Shown here one piece after another: positions 35,959 to 44,588 of a DNA stretch of 56,729 nucleotides; positions within the stretch are counted from its first letter, which is position 1; every line of letters starts with the position of its first letter. The stretch is taken from positions 1 to 56,729 of the forward strand of contig SDWH01000024.1 in NCBI GenBank assembly GCA_019550975.1, in the 5' to 3' direction. The DNA is from Bacteroidales bacterium SW299. Lineage in GTDB: Bacteria; Bacteroidota; Bacteroidia; Bacteroidales; Bacteroidaceae. A program made the position numbers and the translations under genes. The notes beneath the pieces are model-generated. The model was not told the DNA's origin and searched no databases. It saw only the letters and a list, made by a program, of their open reading frames with translations.

Positions 35959-37557
35959 ATGCCAGAAAACAATAACATAAAACCCAGTGAAGTTTCGGAA
36001 GTGTTGCTCCAGCAACTGAAGGGGATTGACACTTCGCTGAAATTCGACGAAGTGGGTACCGTGCTTCAGGTGAGCGACGGTGTGGCACGTATGTACGGAC
36101 TGCGTAATGCGGAGGCCAACGAGCTGCTCGAATTTGAAAACGGAACCATGGGTGTCGTGATGAATCTGGAGGAGGACAACGTGGGAGCTGTGCTTCTGGG
36201 ACCTACTGACCAGATCAAGGAGGGTATGGTGGTGAAACGCACCAACCGTATCGCTTCTATCAATGTGGGCGAAGGCATGCTGGGCCGTGTAATCGACCCG
36301 CTGGGAGTGCCTTTGGACGGGCGCGGCGAGATAGGCGGCGAAAAATGCGAAATGCCGCTTGAACGCAAGGCACCGGGAGTTATCTTCCGCCAGCCGGTAA
36401 CCGAACCGCTCCAGACAGGTCTGAAGGCTATCGACGCCATGATTCCTATCGGACGCGGACAGCGTGAGCTGATTATCGGCGACCGCCAGACGGGTAAGAC
36501 GGCCATCGCCATCGATACCATCATCAACCAGCGCCACAACTATGAAGCCGGCGACCCGGTATATTGTATTTATGTTGCCGTAGGACAGAAAGGTTCTACA
36601 GTGGCGAGCCTTGTGAATGCGTTGCGCGAAAAGGGTGCGATGGATTACACCATTGTGGTAGCGGCTACCGCTTCCGACCCTGCCGCCCTGCAGTATTTCG
36701 CTCCGTTTGCGGGTGCCGCCATCGGCGAGTATTTCCGTGATACCGGCCGCCATGCGCTTGTGGTTTACGACGACCTGTCGAAGCAGGCTGTGGCTTACCG
36801 TGAGGTGTCCCTGATTCTGCGCCGTCCGTCAGGACGTGAAGCATATCCGGGCGATATCTTCTACCTGCACTCCCGTCTGCTGGAGCGTGCGGCGAAGATC
36901 ATCAGCCAGCAGGAAGTGGCAGAACAGATGAACGACCTCCCTGCAAGCCTGAAAGGCAAGGTGAAGGCGGGCGGCTCGCTCACTGCACTGCCGATTATCG
37001 AAACGCAGGCAGGCGACGTTTCTGCTTACATCCCGACCAACGTGATTTCAATCACCGACGGTCAGATCTTCCTGGAAACGGACCTGTTCAACCAGGGATT
37101 CCGTCCTGCCATCAACGTGGGTATCTCTGTTTCCCGTGTGGGCGGAAGCGCGCAGATCAAGAGTATGAAGAAAGTGGCCGGTACGTTGAAAATCGACCAG
37201 GCTCAGTATCGCGAACTGGAGTCGTTCTCTAAGTTCAGCAGCGATATGGATCCTGTTACGGCGATGGCTATCGACCGCGGACGCAAGAACAACCAGCTGC
37301 TGATACAGCCCCAGTACTCACCGATGCCGGTGGGTGAACAGGTGGCTATCCTGTATTGCGGTACGCACGCGCTGATGCGTGACATACCTATCGACAAGGT
37401 GCGCGCTTTCCAGGACGCTTTCCTGACCAGCTTGCGGGCAAACCACAAGGAAGACGTGATTGACGTGCTTGCCGCAGGAAAGATCAGCGACGAAGTAACA
37501 GCGATTATCGAAAAAGTAGCTGCCGATACAGCCGGACAGTTCATCGTTAAAGAGTAA
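35959..37557 (+). CDS. atpA: F1 ATP synthase alpha subunit
   Basis: This is the non-catalytic nucleotide-binding subunit of the F1 hexamer (532 aa). The P-loop is [13 protein letters not shown], and the segment [18 protein letters not shown] matches the alpha-specific signature. The N-terminus ([16 protein letters not shown]) includes the helix that contacts delta. It is the second-last gene of the operon, 5 nt before atpG. Confidence 0.97.
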   Translation: MPENNNIKPSEVSEVLLQQLKGIDTSLKFDEVGTVLQVSDGVARMYGLRNAEANELLEFENGTMGVVMNLEEDNVGAVLLGPTDQIKEGMVVKRTNRIASINVGEGMLGRVIDPLGVPLDGRGEIGGEKCEMPLERKAPGVIFRQPVTEPLQTGLKAIDAMIPIGRGQRELIIGDRQTGKTAIAIDTIINQRHNYEAGDPVYCIYVAVGQKGSTVASLVNALREKGAMDYTIVVAATASDPAALQYFAPFAGAAIGEYFRDTGRHALVVYDDLSKQAVAYREVSLILRRPSGREAYPGDIFYLHSRLLERAAKIISQQEVAEQMNDLPASLKGKVKAGGSLTALPIIETQAGDVSAYIPTNVISITDGQIFLETDLFNQGFRPAINVGISVSRVGGSAQIKSMKKVAGTLKIDQAQYRELESFSKFSSDMDPVTAMAIDRGRKNNQLLIQPQYSPMPVGEQVAILYCGTHALMRDIPIDKVRAFQDAFLTSLRANHKEDVIDVLAAGKISDEVTAIIEKVAADTAGQFIVKE

Positions 37558-37562
37558 GCGCC

Positions 37563-38456
37563 ATGGCATCACTGAAAGAAGTAAAAGGAAGAATCAACTC
37601 CATCAACAGTACGCTGAAGATCACTTCGGCCATGAAGATGGTGGCGTCGGCCAAGCTGCATAAGGCACAGGCTGCCATTGAAAGCATGCTTCCTTACGAA
37701 CGCAGACTACACCGCATGCTTACCAATTTTTTGGGTGCGGGGCTGACAGTGGAGTCTTCTTTCATCGTGAATCATGAGGTGAAAAAGATTGCCATTGTAG
37801 TGTTTGCTTCGAACAGTAGCTTGTGCGGCGGCTTTAACGCGAATGTTATCCGTCATCTGAACGATCTGATCGACAAGTACAGCAAAGAGGTGGGGCGTGA
37901 GAACCTGCTCATCTATCCGGTGGGGCGCAAAGTGGCCGATGCCGTGAAGAAGATGAAGGGGGTTGTGCCGATGGGCGATTTCCAGCACATGAGCGGCAAG
38001 CCGAACTATAAGGAGGCTGCCGGACTGGCTGAGGAGCTGATGGAGCGTTTCCTGAACGGGGAAATCCAGCGTGTGGAACTGCTCTACAACCATTTCAAGT
38101 CGACTTCTACACAGGTTCTGACTCATGAAACCTATTTGCCTATCGACTTGTCGGGAGAGGCGAACGGCGCGAAAGCGGAGGGTGCGGATGAGGATGCCAT
38201 GAATGCTGACTACATCATCGAGCCTTCGGCAGAGAAGATTGTGGAGAAGCTTCTTCCGAAAGTTCTCTGCATGAAGATCTACACCGTGCTGCTTGACAGT
38301 GCGGCTGCCGAACATGCGGCCCGCACGATGGCTATGCAGATTGCAACCGATAACGCGAACGATTTGATACAGGAACTTACATTGCTTTACAACAAGAGCC
38401 GTCAGCAGGCGATTACCAACGAGCTGTTGGATATCGTGGGCGGTACGATGGCCTGA
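37563..38456 (+). CDS. atpG: F1 ATP synthase gamma subunit
   Basis: Gamma (297 aa) is the central rotor shaft. It has the N-terminal helix EVKGRINSINSTLKITSAMK and C-terminal helix NANDLIQELTLLYNKSRQQA, which form the coiled coil inside the hexamer, and the middle Rossmann-like domain (VVFASNSSLCGGFNANVI). It is the last gene of the operon, followed by a 15-bp terminator stem. Confidence 0.96.
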   Translation: MASLKEVKGRINSINSTLKITSAMKMVASAKLHKAQAAIESMLPYERRLHRMLTNFLGAGLTVESSFIVNHEVKKIAIVVFASNSSLCGGFNANVIRHLNDLIDKYSKEVGRENLLIYPVGRKVADAVKKMKGVVPMGDFQHMSGKPNYKEAAGLAEELMERFLNGEIQRVELLYNHFKSTSTQVLTHETYLPIDLSGEANGAKAEGADEDAMNADYIIEPSAEKIVEKLLPKVLCMKIYTVLLDSAAAEHAARTMAMQIATDNANDLIQELTLLYNKSRQQAITNELLDIVGGTMA

Positions 38457-38477
38457 TTGTGAGAATGCGGATATTTT

Positions 38478-38557
38478 AGAGGCTGTGCCAAAACTGGAAA
38501 TGACCTTCAAAAAACAATGAAAGTGATTTTCCGTTTGGCACAGCTTCTGTTTTTTTG
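38478..38557 (+). terminator. terminator of the atp operon
   Basis: A 15-bp stem (38478-38492 with 38534-38548, one G-U pair) with a 41-nt inner segment that folds further is followed by a T-run (38550-38556). It closes the ATP synthase transcript and insulates the tRNA gene. Confidence 0.75.
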
Positions 38558-38580
38558 TGAGCAAAAAATGCGTGAAAAGC

Positions 38581-38611
38581 TTGCACAATTGAAAGTAAAT
38601 CTCTACCTTTG
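38581..38611 (+). promoter_or_regulatory. promoter of tRNA-Pro
   Basis: TTG (38581-38583) and TACCTTTG (38604-38611) are 20 bp apart, an excellent Bacteroidetes promoter; the tRNA starts 25 bp downstream. Confidence 0.7.
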
Positions 38612-38635
38612 CATCGCTTTTGAGAAATGAAGCTT

Positions 38636-38710
38636 CGGGGTGTAGCGCAGTCCGGTTAGCGCACCTGCTTTGGGAGCAGGGGGTCGTGGGTTCGAATCCC
38701 GCTACCCCGA
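38636..38710 (+). tRNA. tRNA-Pro (anticodon TGG)
   Basis: This is a 75-nt cloverleaf. The acceptor stem is CGGGGTG/TACCCCG, the anticodon stem CTGC/GCAG has loop TTTGGGA (anticodon TGG), the T-arm contains GGTTCGAATCC, and the discriminator base is A. CCA is not encoded. It has its own promoter and terminator. Confidence 0.95.
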
Positions 38711-38722
38711 CGAAGGAATCGA

Positions 38723-38753
38723 GGAGTTACGGTAAGACGTAGCTCCTTTTTTT
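38723..38753 (+). terminator. terminator of tRNA-Pro
   Basis: The stem GGAGTTACG (38723-38731)/CGTAGCTCC (38738-38746), with one mismatch/G-U, is followed by seven T. Confidence 0.75.
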
Positions 38754-38812
38754 ATTGTCTGCTGTCCGGATGAGCCTGAATGTATATGCCGGCGAAGCTG
38801 TCACTAACGGAA

Positions 38813-39649
38813 TCACTCCCCGCTCTTTTTCCGGAGATTGGTGCGGTATGCTGTCGGGTAAAGCCCGGTCTGCTTCTTCACATACCTGCTGAAATACGAT
38901 ACGGACGAGAAATGAAGCCGGTCGGCGATGTCAGTCAGCGTAAGTTCCTTTTGGCATAACAGGTTGGCGATTTCATGAAGCGTGAAGCGGTCTATCCAGT
39001 ATGTGGCCGGCTTTCCGCTGGCTTTTCTGCATATTTCAGAAAGGTAGTGCGGCGTGACGCAAAGCCTGGATGCGTAATAAGGCACATCCCGATGTGTGAT
39101 GTATTCGCCGCCGTACAGCATGTCCACAAACTGCTGCAAAAGCTTAGCCGTGCGTTCCGGCACCGGGCGGGGAGCCTGTCCCCGCGCATGTATGTCGTAT
39201 AAGTCCAGGATATGCGCCATCAGCAGATAGCCCAGCATCTCTTCGCGGAAGAGGTGCGTCTTGTCTGCCAGCCTTTCGCGGAGCCGTTCCATGTCGCTGC
39301 TGCACTTCCGGAAGTCGGGCGGAGAGAGCTTCATCACCGGATTCTGCAGCAGGCTCAGGTGTCCGATGATGCCGTAATTGTTGCGTATGGCTATCGACAG
39401 GACAAACGGTTCGGACAGCCCCATCGTTATCCCTTCGTAGTCATCCGATTCGGAAAATCCGGAAGCCAGCGACATATTGGTCAGGATGACATAGTCGCCG
39501 GCCGCAATGTTGTAGTGTACATTCTGGAAGCGGAAGCTCATGCTGCCCCGCCTGCACAGGATATGAATCACGCAACAGGGATTGTCCGTGACATCATACT
39601 CCTTGACTGATCTGATAAAGAATATCTTGTTCCATTCCTGCCTTTCCAT
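38813..39649 (-). CDS. AraC-family transcriptional regulator
   Basis: This is a 278-aa regulator. An N-terminal cupin-like sensor (about 1-165) is followed by two helix-turn-helix motifs at the C-terminus (YYASRLCVTPHYLSEICRKA and LTDIADRLHFSSVSYFSRYV). The frame is open to 39730, but a minus-strand -7 box TAATTTTG (39686 to 39679) lies inside that extension, so I start at ATG 39649 (MERQEWNKIFFIRSV). It is divergent from two aldo/keto reductase genes and probably controls them. It is a paralogue of the regulator at 47494 (shared NYGxxGxLxLxxNPxMKL segment). Confidence 0.85.
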   Translation of the reverse strand: MERQEWNKIFFIRSVKEYDVTDNPCCVIHILCRRGSMSFRFQNVHYNIAAGDYVILTNMSLASGFSESDDYEGITMGLSEPFVLSIAIRNNYGIIGHLSLLQNPVMKLSPPDFRKCSSDMERLRERLADKTHLFREEMLGYLLMAHILDLYDIHARGQAPRPVPERTAKLLQQFVDMLYGGEYITHRDVPYYASRLCVTPHYLSEICRKASGKPATYWIDRFTLHEIANLLCQKELTLTDIADRLHFSSVSYFSRYVKKQTGLYPTAYRTNLRKKSGE

Positions 39650-39779
39650 ACGCTGCCTGTCGTTGCCGGTTGTTGAAGCAAAATTAGGCAAAAACCACGA
39701 AAAGTGCATATTTCTCCACTCATTTTGCATCAGGATTCTTGCGTGCAGCCTCTAATTTTGTTGTGGAAATCAAAAAACG

Positions 39780-40637
39780 ATGAGAAAAATGAAACAGGTA
39801 AGATTGAACAACGGAGTGATGATGCCGTCCATAGGATTCGGCGTCTTCCAGATTCCCGTGGATGAAACGGAGCGCATTGTTTCCGATGCGCTGGAAGTGG
39901 GCTACCGGATGATAGACACGGCGGCTTCTTATTTCAACGAAGAGCAGGTGGGAAACGCCTTGCGTCACAGCGGACTGAAGCGCGAGGAGGTGTTTGTGAC
40001 CACCAAACTGTGGGTGCAGGATTACGAGTACGACGATGCCTTGCGCGCTTTCGACCTTTCGATGAAGAAGCTCGGGCTGGATTATCTCGACCTCTACCTG
40101 CTGCATAAGCCCTATGGGAACTATTATGCCGCATGGCGTGCGGCGGAACGGCTCTACCGGGAGGGACGCATCCGTGCCATCGGCGTGACGAGCTTCAGCA
40201 GCGAACGTTTGCAGGATCTTTTTCTTCACAACGAGGTGAAGCCTGCCGTCAACCAGTTGGAAACGCATCCGTTCTTCCAGCAGCAGGCAGCCAACACCTT
40301 CCTCAGGCACGAAGGCATCCAGCACGAGGCGTGGGCGCCGTTTGCCGAGGGACAGAGCGGCATTTGGAACAACCCCACGCTGAAGGCCATCGCCGCCCGG
40401 CACGGCAAGACGGTGGGAAACGTTGTTCTGCGCTGGCTGAACCAGCGGAACATTGTCGTCATCCCCAAGACCGTGAGCCGCGAACGCATGGTGGAGAATC
40501 TCAGCATCTTCGACTTTGACCTTACGGACGAGGAAATGCTGGCCATCGCCGGACTGGACACCGGACGCAGCCCCATCTATGACGATATGGATTTGCAGAC
40601 AGTGAAAGGAATAGGAACTTATAAAATACACGAATGA
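39780..40637 (+). CDS. aldo/keto reductase (2,5-diketogluconate reductase-like), first of a pair
   Basis: This 285-aa NADPH-dependent reductase has catalytic Asp/Tyr in YRMIDTAASYFNEE, Lys in VFVTTKLWVQ and His in YLLHKPYGNY, plus the C-terminal cofactor segment IVVIPKTVSRERMVENL. It starts MRKMKQVRLNNGVMMPSIG; a second Met is three codons in. A -7 box TAATTTTG (39753-39760) precedes it, divergent from the AraC gene. It overlaps the next reductase by 4 nt. Substrate is unknown. Confidence 0.9.
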   Translation: MRKMKQVRLNNGVMMPSIGFGVFQIPVDETERIVSDALEVGYRMIDTAASYFNEEQVGNALRHSGLKREEVFVTTKLWVQDYEYDDALRAFDLSMKKLGLDYLDLYLLHKPYGNYYAAWRAAERLYREGRIRAIGVTSFSSERLQDLFLHNEVKPAVNQLETHPFFQQQAANTFLRHEGIQHEAWAPFAEGQSGIWNNPTLKAIAARHGKTVGNVVLRWLNQRNIVVIPKTVSRERMVENLSIFDFDLTDEEMLAIAGLDTGRSPIYDDMDLQTVKGIGTYKIHE

Positions 40638-41500
40638 CCATGAAGACCATTACATTGAACAACGGCGTGGAAATGCCGGCAGTGGGCTACGGCGTATGGC
40701 AGATAGCTCCGGAAGCATGCGAACGCTATGTGTCGGAAGCGCTTGCTGCGGGCTACCGTTCCATCGACACGGCACAGGCGTATTACAACGAAGAGGGGGT
40801 GGGGAACGCTCTCCGCAAGAGCGGCATTCCCCGCGAAAAGCTGTTCGTGACAACCAAGGTGTGGATCAGCAATGCCGGCGACGAAAAGGCGGCGCGCAGC
40901 ATCGACGAATCGCTCCGCAGGCTTCAGACCGACTATATCGACCTGCTGCTTGTCCATCAGCCTTTCGGCGACTATTACGGTACCTACCGGGCAATGGAAA
41001 AGGCCTGCAAAGCGGGAAAGGTGAGGGCCATCGGACTGAGCAACTTCTATGACGCCCGTTTCGTCGACCTTGCCGAAAACATGGAGGTGAAGCCTGCCGT
41101 CGTGCAGCTTGAAACGCATGTGTTCTGCCAGCAGGCGAAGATGCGCGAACTGGTGAAGCCTTACGGCACCCGCATCATGGCGTGGAGTCCGCTGGCACGC
41201 GGCATGAACGGTCTGTTCGGCAACGGAACCTTGCAGGCCATTGCCGACCGGCACGGCAAGGACATTGCGCAGATCTGCCTGAAGTTTCTGACGGACGAAG
41301 GAATCGCCGTCATTCCCCAGTCCACACGGAAGGAGCGCATGGCAAGCAATCTCGCCATCGGCGATTTCGAGCTGACGGATGAGGAGCGCGGCATGATCCG
41401 CAGCATGGACGGGGGAAAGCCGCTGGCGGCCGACTTCAACGACCCTGCTCTGGCGAAATTCCTTTTGGATTACGACAGGCAGTTCAATCCCGGCAAATGA
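40634..41500 (+). CDS. aldo/keto reductase, second of a pair
   Basis: This 288-aa protein is a paralogue of the upstream gene. It has Asp/Tyr in YRSIDTAQAYYNEE, Lys in LFVTTKVWIS, His in LLVHQPFGDY and the cofactor segment IAVIPQSTRKERMASNL. The start ATG 40634 overlaps the preceding stop (ATGA), favouring translational coupling; ATG 40640 (MKTITLNNGVEMP) is equally good by family comparison. It is probably controlled with its neighbour by the divergent AraC protein. Confidence 0.9.
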   Translation: MTMKTITLNNGVEMPAVGYGVWQIAPEACERYVSEALAAGYRSIDTAQAYYNEEGVGNALRKSGIPREKLFVTTKVWISNAGDEKAARSIDESLRRLQTDYIDLLLVHQPFGDYYGTYRAMEKACKAGKVRAIGLSNFYDARFVDLAENMEVKPAVVQLETHVFCQQAKMRELVKPYGTRIMAWSPLARGMNGLFGNGTLQAIADRHGKDIAQICLKFLTDEGIAVIPQSTRKERMASNLAIGDFELTDEERGMIRSMDGGKPLAADFNDPALAKFLLDYDRQFNPGK

Positions 41501-41575
41501 GCCGGATCCGGAGCGGCAGGCCTTGAACAGACGCTAAAATAAGCCGGCTCGGGCGGAATATTTCTGGAAATTCGT

Positions 41576-41583
41576 TATTTTTG
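41576..41583 (+). promoter_or_regulatory. -7 box upstream of the zinc alcohol dehydrogenase
   Basis: TATTTTTG fits TAnnTTTG. It implies a leader of about 160 nt that contains the inverted repeat 41632-41711. Confidence 0.4.
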
Positions 41584-41631
41584 CTGCAAACGCACCAATG
41601 ATAAGTGAGTGCATAAAATAATTGATAGCAT

Positions 41632-41711
41632 CAGAAACACAGATTTTCGCAGATTAAAAGCAGGCAATCAGCGCAATTACCTGCGAAAATCCGCGTTAGT
41701 CTGCGTTTCTG
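41632..41711 (+). repeat. imperfect extragenic inverted repeat
   Basis: Left arm CAGAAACACAGATTTTCGCAG and right arm CTGCGAAAATCCGCGTTAG followed by TCTGCGTTTCTG form an interrupted palindrome of about 80 nt. In RNA it would fold into a long hairpin in the leader of the alcohol dehydrogenase gene. 'ACAGATTTTCGCAGATT'-like repeats are common extragenic elements in several bacteria; I see only one copy here. Confidence 0.6.
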
Positions 41712-41753
41712 GACAGGCATATTTGTATAAACTAATTCTCAACATCTATTTAT

Positions 41754-42788
41754 ATGTTAGCCTATACTTATATTGAACACGGAAAGTTCGGCCTTCTTGA
41801 CAAGCCGAAACCTGTACTGGAAGATCCGCGCGACGCGATTGTGCGCGTCACGCTCGGAAGTGTCTGTACGAGCGACCTGCATATCAAGCACGGCAGTGTG
41901 CCGCGGGCTGTTCCCGGCATTACTGTCGGCCATGAGATGGTGGGAGTGGTTGAGGCTGTGGGAACGGAGGTCACGAACGTAAAGCCCGGCGATCGGGTCA
42001 CGGTGAATGTGGAAACGTTTTGCGGAGAGTGCTTCTTCTGCCGCCGCGGATATGTGAACAACTGCACCGACCCCAACGGGGGATGGGCGCTGGGATGCCG
42101 TATCGACGGAGGGCAGGCGGAATACGTGCGGGTGCCTTATGCCGACCGCGGGCTGAACCGCATTCCCGATTCCGTGACCGACGAGCAGGCGTTGTTTGTG
42201 GGGGATATTCTGGCAACCGGCTTCTGGGCCGCACGCATATCGGAAATTGCGGAAGAAGATACGGTGCTCATCATCGGGGCCGGGCCTACGGGCATCTGCA
42301 CCTTGCAGTGTGTGATGCTGAAGCGTCCCGAAAAAATCATCGTCTGTGAGCGGTCGGACGAAAGAATACGCTTTGTCCGTGCGCATTATCCCGGCGTGCT
42401 GGCGGTGAAGCCGGAAGAATGCAGGGGCTTTGTCCGTGCCCAAAGCCGTCATGGAGGAGCGGATGTGGTGATCGAGGTGGCAGGCGCGGACGATACCTTC
42501 CGGCTGGCCTGGGAGTGCGCCCGTCCGAATGCGGTGGTTACGGTGGTGGCGCTTTACGACAAGCCTCAGGTGCTTCCTTTGCCGGACATGTACGGAAAGA
42601 ACCTGACATTCAAGACCGGAGGCGTGGACGGATGCGACTGCGCCGAGATTCTCCGCCTGATAGAGGAAGGCAGGATTGACACCACGCCGCTCATCACTCA
42701 CCGCTTTCCGCTGAGCCGGATAGAAGAGGCTTACCGGATATTCGAGAACAGGCTCGACGGAGTGATAAAGGTGGCGATAGTGGGATGA
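41754..42788 (+). CDS. zinc-dependent alcohol dehydrogenase (MDR superfamily)
   Basis: This 344-aa medium-chain dehydrogenase binds catalytic zinc with Cys in GSVCTSDLHIKHG and His/Glu in GHEMVGVVEAVG. The structural-zinc Cys cluster is CGECFFCRRGYVNNC. The NAD(P) fold has VLIIGAGPTGICTLQ, and an acidic Glu follows the second strand (IIVCERSD), favouring NAD+. It is likely a secondary-alcohol or polyol dehydrogenase; substrate is unknown. It is convergent with the methyltransferase gene (3 bp between stops). Confidence 0.88.
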   Translation: MLAYTYIEHGKFGLLDKPKPVLEDPRDAIVRVTLGSVCTSDLHIKHGSVPRAVPGITVGHEMVGVVEAVGTEVTNVKPGDRVTVNVETFCGECFFCRRGYVNNCTDPNGGWALGCRIDGGQAEYVRVPYADRGLNRIPDSVTDEQALFVGDILATGFWAARISEIAEEDTVLIIGAGPTGICTLQCVMLKRPEKIIVCERSDERIRFVRAHYPGVLAVKPEECRGFVRAQSRHGGADVVIEVAGADDTFRLAWECARPNAVVTVVALYDKPQVLPLPDMYGKNLTFKTGGVDGCDCAEILRLIEEGRIDTTPLITHRFPLSRIEEAYRIFENRLDGVIKVAIVG

Positions 42789-42791
42789 ACG

Positions 42792-43589
42792 TCATTTGCG
42801 CAGCTCCCAGAAGGCAACGGCCGAGGCCGCGGCGACATTGAGCGAGTCCACTCCGTGCGCCATGGGGATGCGCACCACGTAGTCGGCCTGCGCTATCGTT
42901 TCGTGAGGCAGTCCGTCGCCTTCGGTTCCCAGCACGAGAGCCAGCCGCTGCTCCTGCTTCAAGGCCGGACTGTCGAGCGGAATCGAGTTGTCGGTCAGCG
43001 CCATGGCTGCCGTGCGGAATCCCATCTGCCGGAGCTCGGACAGGCCGGGATCTGTCCATCCCCATGGAATCAGAAACACCGAACCCATCGACACGCGCAC
43101 GGCCCGGCGGTTCAGCGGGTCGCATGAGTCGGGTGTCAGCAGCACGGCGTCAATGCCCAGCGCCGCCGCCGAGCGGAATATGGCTCCGATGTTGGTGGTG
43201 TCTGTAGCTCCCTTTATCACGGCAACCCGCCGCGCGTTCCGGCATACCTGTGCCGTCGTCAGCCGGAGCGGACGGCGCATGGCGCAGAGCACGCCGCGCG
43301 TCAGCACATATCCTGTGAGCCGGGAGAGCAGTTCGCGGCTTCCGGTGTAGACCGGAATGCCTTCGCAGCGGGACAGGATGTCTGCCGCGTCGCCTTCGAT
43401 GTGCTTCTTCTCGCAGAGGATGGACAGCGGCTCGTATCCGGCATCCAGTGCCACGCGGATCACTTTGGGGCTTTCGGCGATGAACACGCCTTTCTCCGGC
43501 TCCAGCCGTTGGCGCAGCTGGGCTTCGGTGAGGCTGCTGAACACTTCCGTTCCCGGTTCGTCCAGCGAGGTGATTTCGATTATGGGCAT
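42792..43589 (-). CDS. TrmH/SpoU-family RNA 2'-O-methyltransferase
   Basis: This is a 265-aa SPOUT methyltransferase for a ribose in rRNA or tRNA. Three signature motifs are visible: NIGAIFRSAAALG, LVLGTEGDGLP and IPMAHGVDSLNVAAA. An N-terminal L30e-like substrate domain covers about residues 1-100. Start ATG 43589 (MPIIEITSLDEPG); an upstream ATG 43616 would add nine residues (MRIFAPKKV). Confidence 0.88.
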   Translation of the reverse strand: MPIIEITSLDEPGTEVFSSLTEAQLRQRLEPEKGVFIAESPKVIRVALDAGYEPLSILCEKKHIEGDAADILSRCEGIPVYTGSRELLSRLTGYVLTRGVLCAMRRPLRLTTAQVCRNARRVAVIKGATDTTNIGAIFRSAAALGIDAVLLTPDSCDPLNRRAVRVSMGSVFLIPWGWTDPGLSELRQMGFRTAAMALTDNSIPLDSPALKQEQRLALVLGTEGDGLPHETIAQADYVVRIPMAHGVDSLNVAAASAVAFWELRK

Positions 43590-43723
43590 AACTTTTTTGG
43601 GGGCAAAGATACGCACTTATCCCGTAAAGGGGGCATGTTTTGCCGGATTCTTTTTGCGGCGGAGCTTCTTTCGGGCACAGCGCTTCCGGCCCCGTTCTGA
43701 GGGCTTCGGGAAGCGTCTGAAAA

Positions 43724-43790
43724 ATGACGGGTCATCTTGATTAAAATAACGGCTTGTTTTGTTGAAGATGACGGGTTATTTTTTTATTTT
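43724..43790 (+). repeat. degenerate repeat, three units, related to 12869-12923
   Basis: Three units of about 23 bp begin TGACGGGTCATC (43724), TAACGGCTTGTT and TGACGGGTTATT. The first is close to the TGACGGGACATTTTG unit at 12869. They lie just upstream of the 5-alpha-reductase-like gene. They could be regulatory sites or remains of a mobile repeat. Confidence 0.45.
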
Positions 43791-43810
43791 TACGCCAACA
43801 ATTTTCAGAC

Positions 43811-44578
43811 ATGGATATGGCAGCTTTTGATCTGTTTCTGTGGGTGATGTCGGCTGTCGCTCTGGCCGTATTTGTCGCCCTGTATTTTGTGAAGGCCGGC
43901 TACGGAATCTTCCGTACCCCGTCGTGGGGAGTGTCCGTCGACAACCGGTGGGCATGGATGCTGATGGAGTGTCCGGTCTTTGCCGTGATGTTTGTTCTGT
44001 GGGCGAGGAGCGGCGTGGGCTTTGCCATGCCCCAGTTTCTTTTCTTCCTTCTTTTCCAGTTGCACTACTTCCAGCGTGCGTTCGTCTTTCCGTTTCTGCT
44101 GAAGGGCAGGAGCCGGATGCCGGTTGCCATCATGGTGATGGGGATGGTGTTCAATGTGCTCAACGGACTGATGCAGGGCGGCGGGCTGTTCTGGTTCGGC
44201 CGTGCGGCCTGGGAGGAAGGAGCCTCCTGCCTGCTTGCGCCCCATGCCATTGCCGGACTTGCGCTGTTTGCCGTGGGGATGGGCATCAACCTCCATTCCG
44301 ACCACGTGAACCGCAACCTCCGCAAGCCGGGAGATACGAAGCATTATCTGCCGCAGAAAGGCATGTACCGCTATGTTACCTCGGCCAACTATTTCGGCGA
44401 ACTGCTGGAGTGGACAGGCTTTGCCATACTTACGGCATCCCCCGCCGCATGGGTGTTCGTGTGGTGGACGGCTGCCAATCTGGTGCCGCGTGCCGATGCC
44501 ATCCACCGCAGGTATTGCGAGGAGTTCGGGAGAGAGGCCGTCGGCAGAAGGAAGAGAATCATTCCGTTTGTTTATTGA
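43811..44578 (+). CDS. 3-oxo-5-alpha-steroid 4-dehydrogenase family membrane protein (5-alpha-reductase-like)
   Basis: This 255-aa integral membrane protein has about six hydrophobic segments. It matches the eukaryotic-like SRD5A family: ANYFGELLEWTGFAI is the conserved NADPH-site helix (NYFGE..EW), NLRKPGD precedes it, and the C-terminus NLVPRADAIHRRYCEEF then RRKRIIPFVY matches the family end. The predicted reaction is reduction of a 3-oxo-delta-4-steroid to the 5-alpha (allo) form. It is followed by a flavoprotein reductase (10 nt) and an SDR, a set known in gut Bacteroidales that make iso/allo bile acids. Activity on steroids is inferred. Confidence 0.82.
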   Translation: MDMAAFDLFLWVMSAVALAVFVALYFVKAGYGIFRTPSWGVSVDNRWAWMLMECPVFAVMFVLWARSGVGFAMPQFLFFLLFQLHYFQRAFVFPFLLKGRSRMPVAIMVMGMVFNVLNGLMQGGGLFWFGRAAWEEGASCLLAPHAIAGLALFAVGMGINLHSDHVNRNLRKPGDTKHYLPQKGMYRYVTSANYFGELLEWTGFAILTASPAAWVFVWWTAANLVPRADAIHRRYCEEFGREAVGRRKRIIPFVY

Positions 44579-44588
44579 TTGCAGAAAA

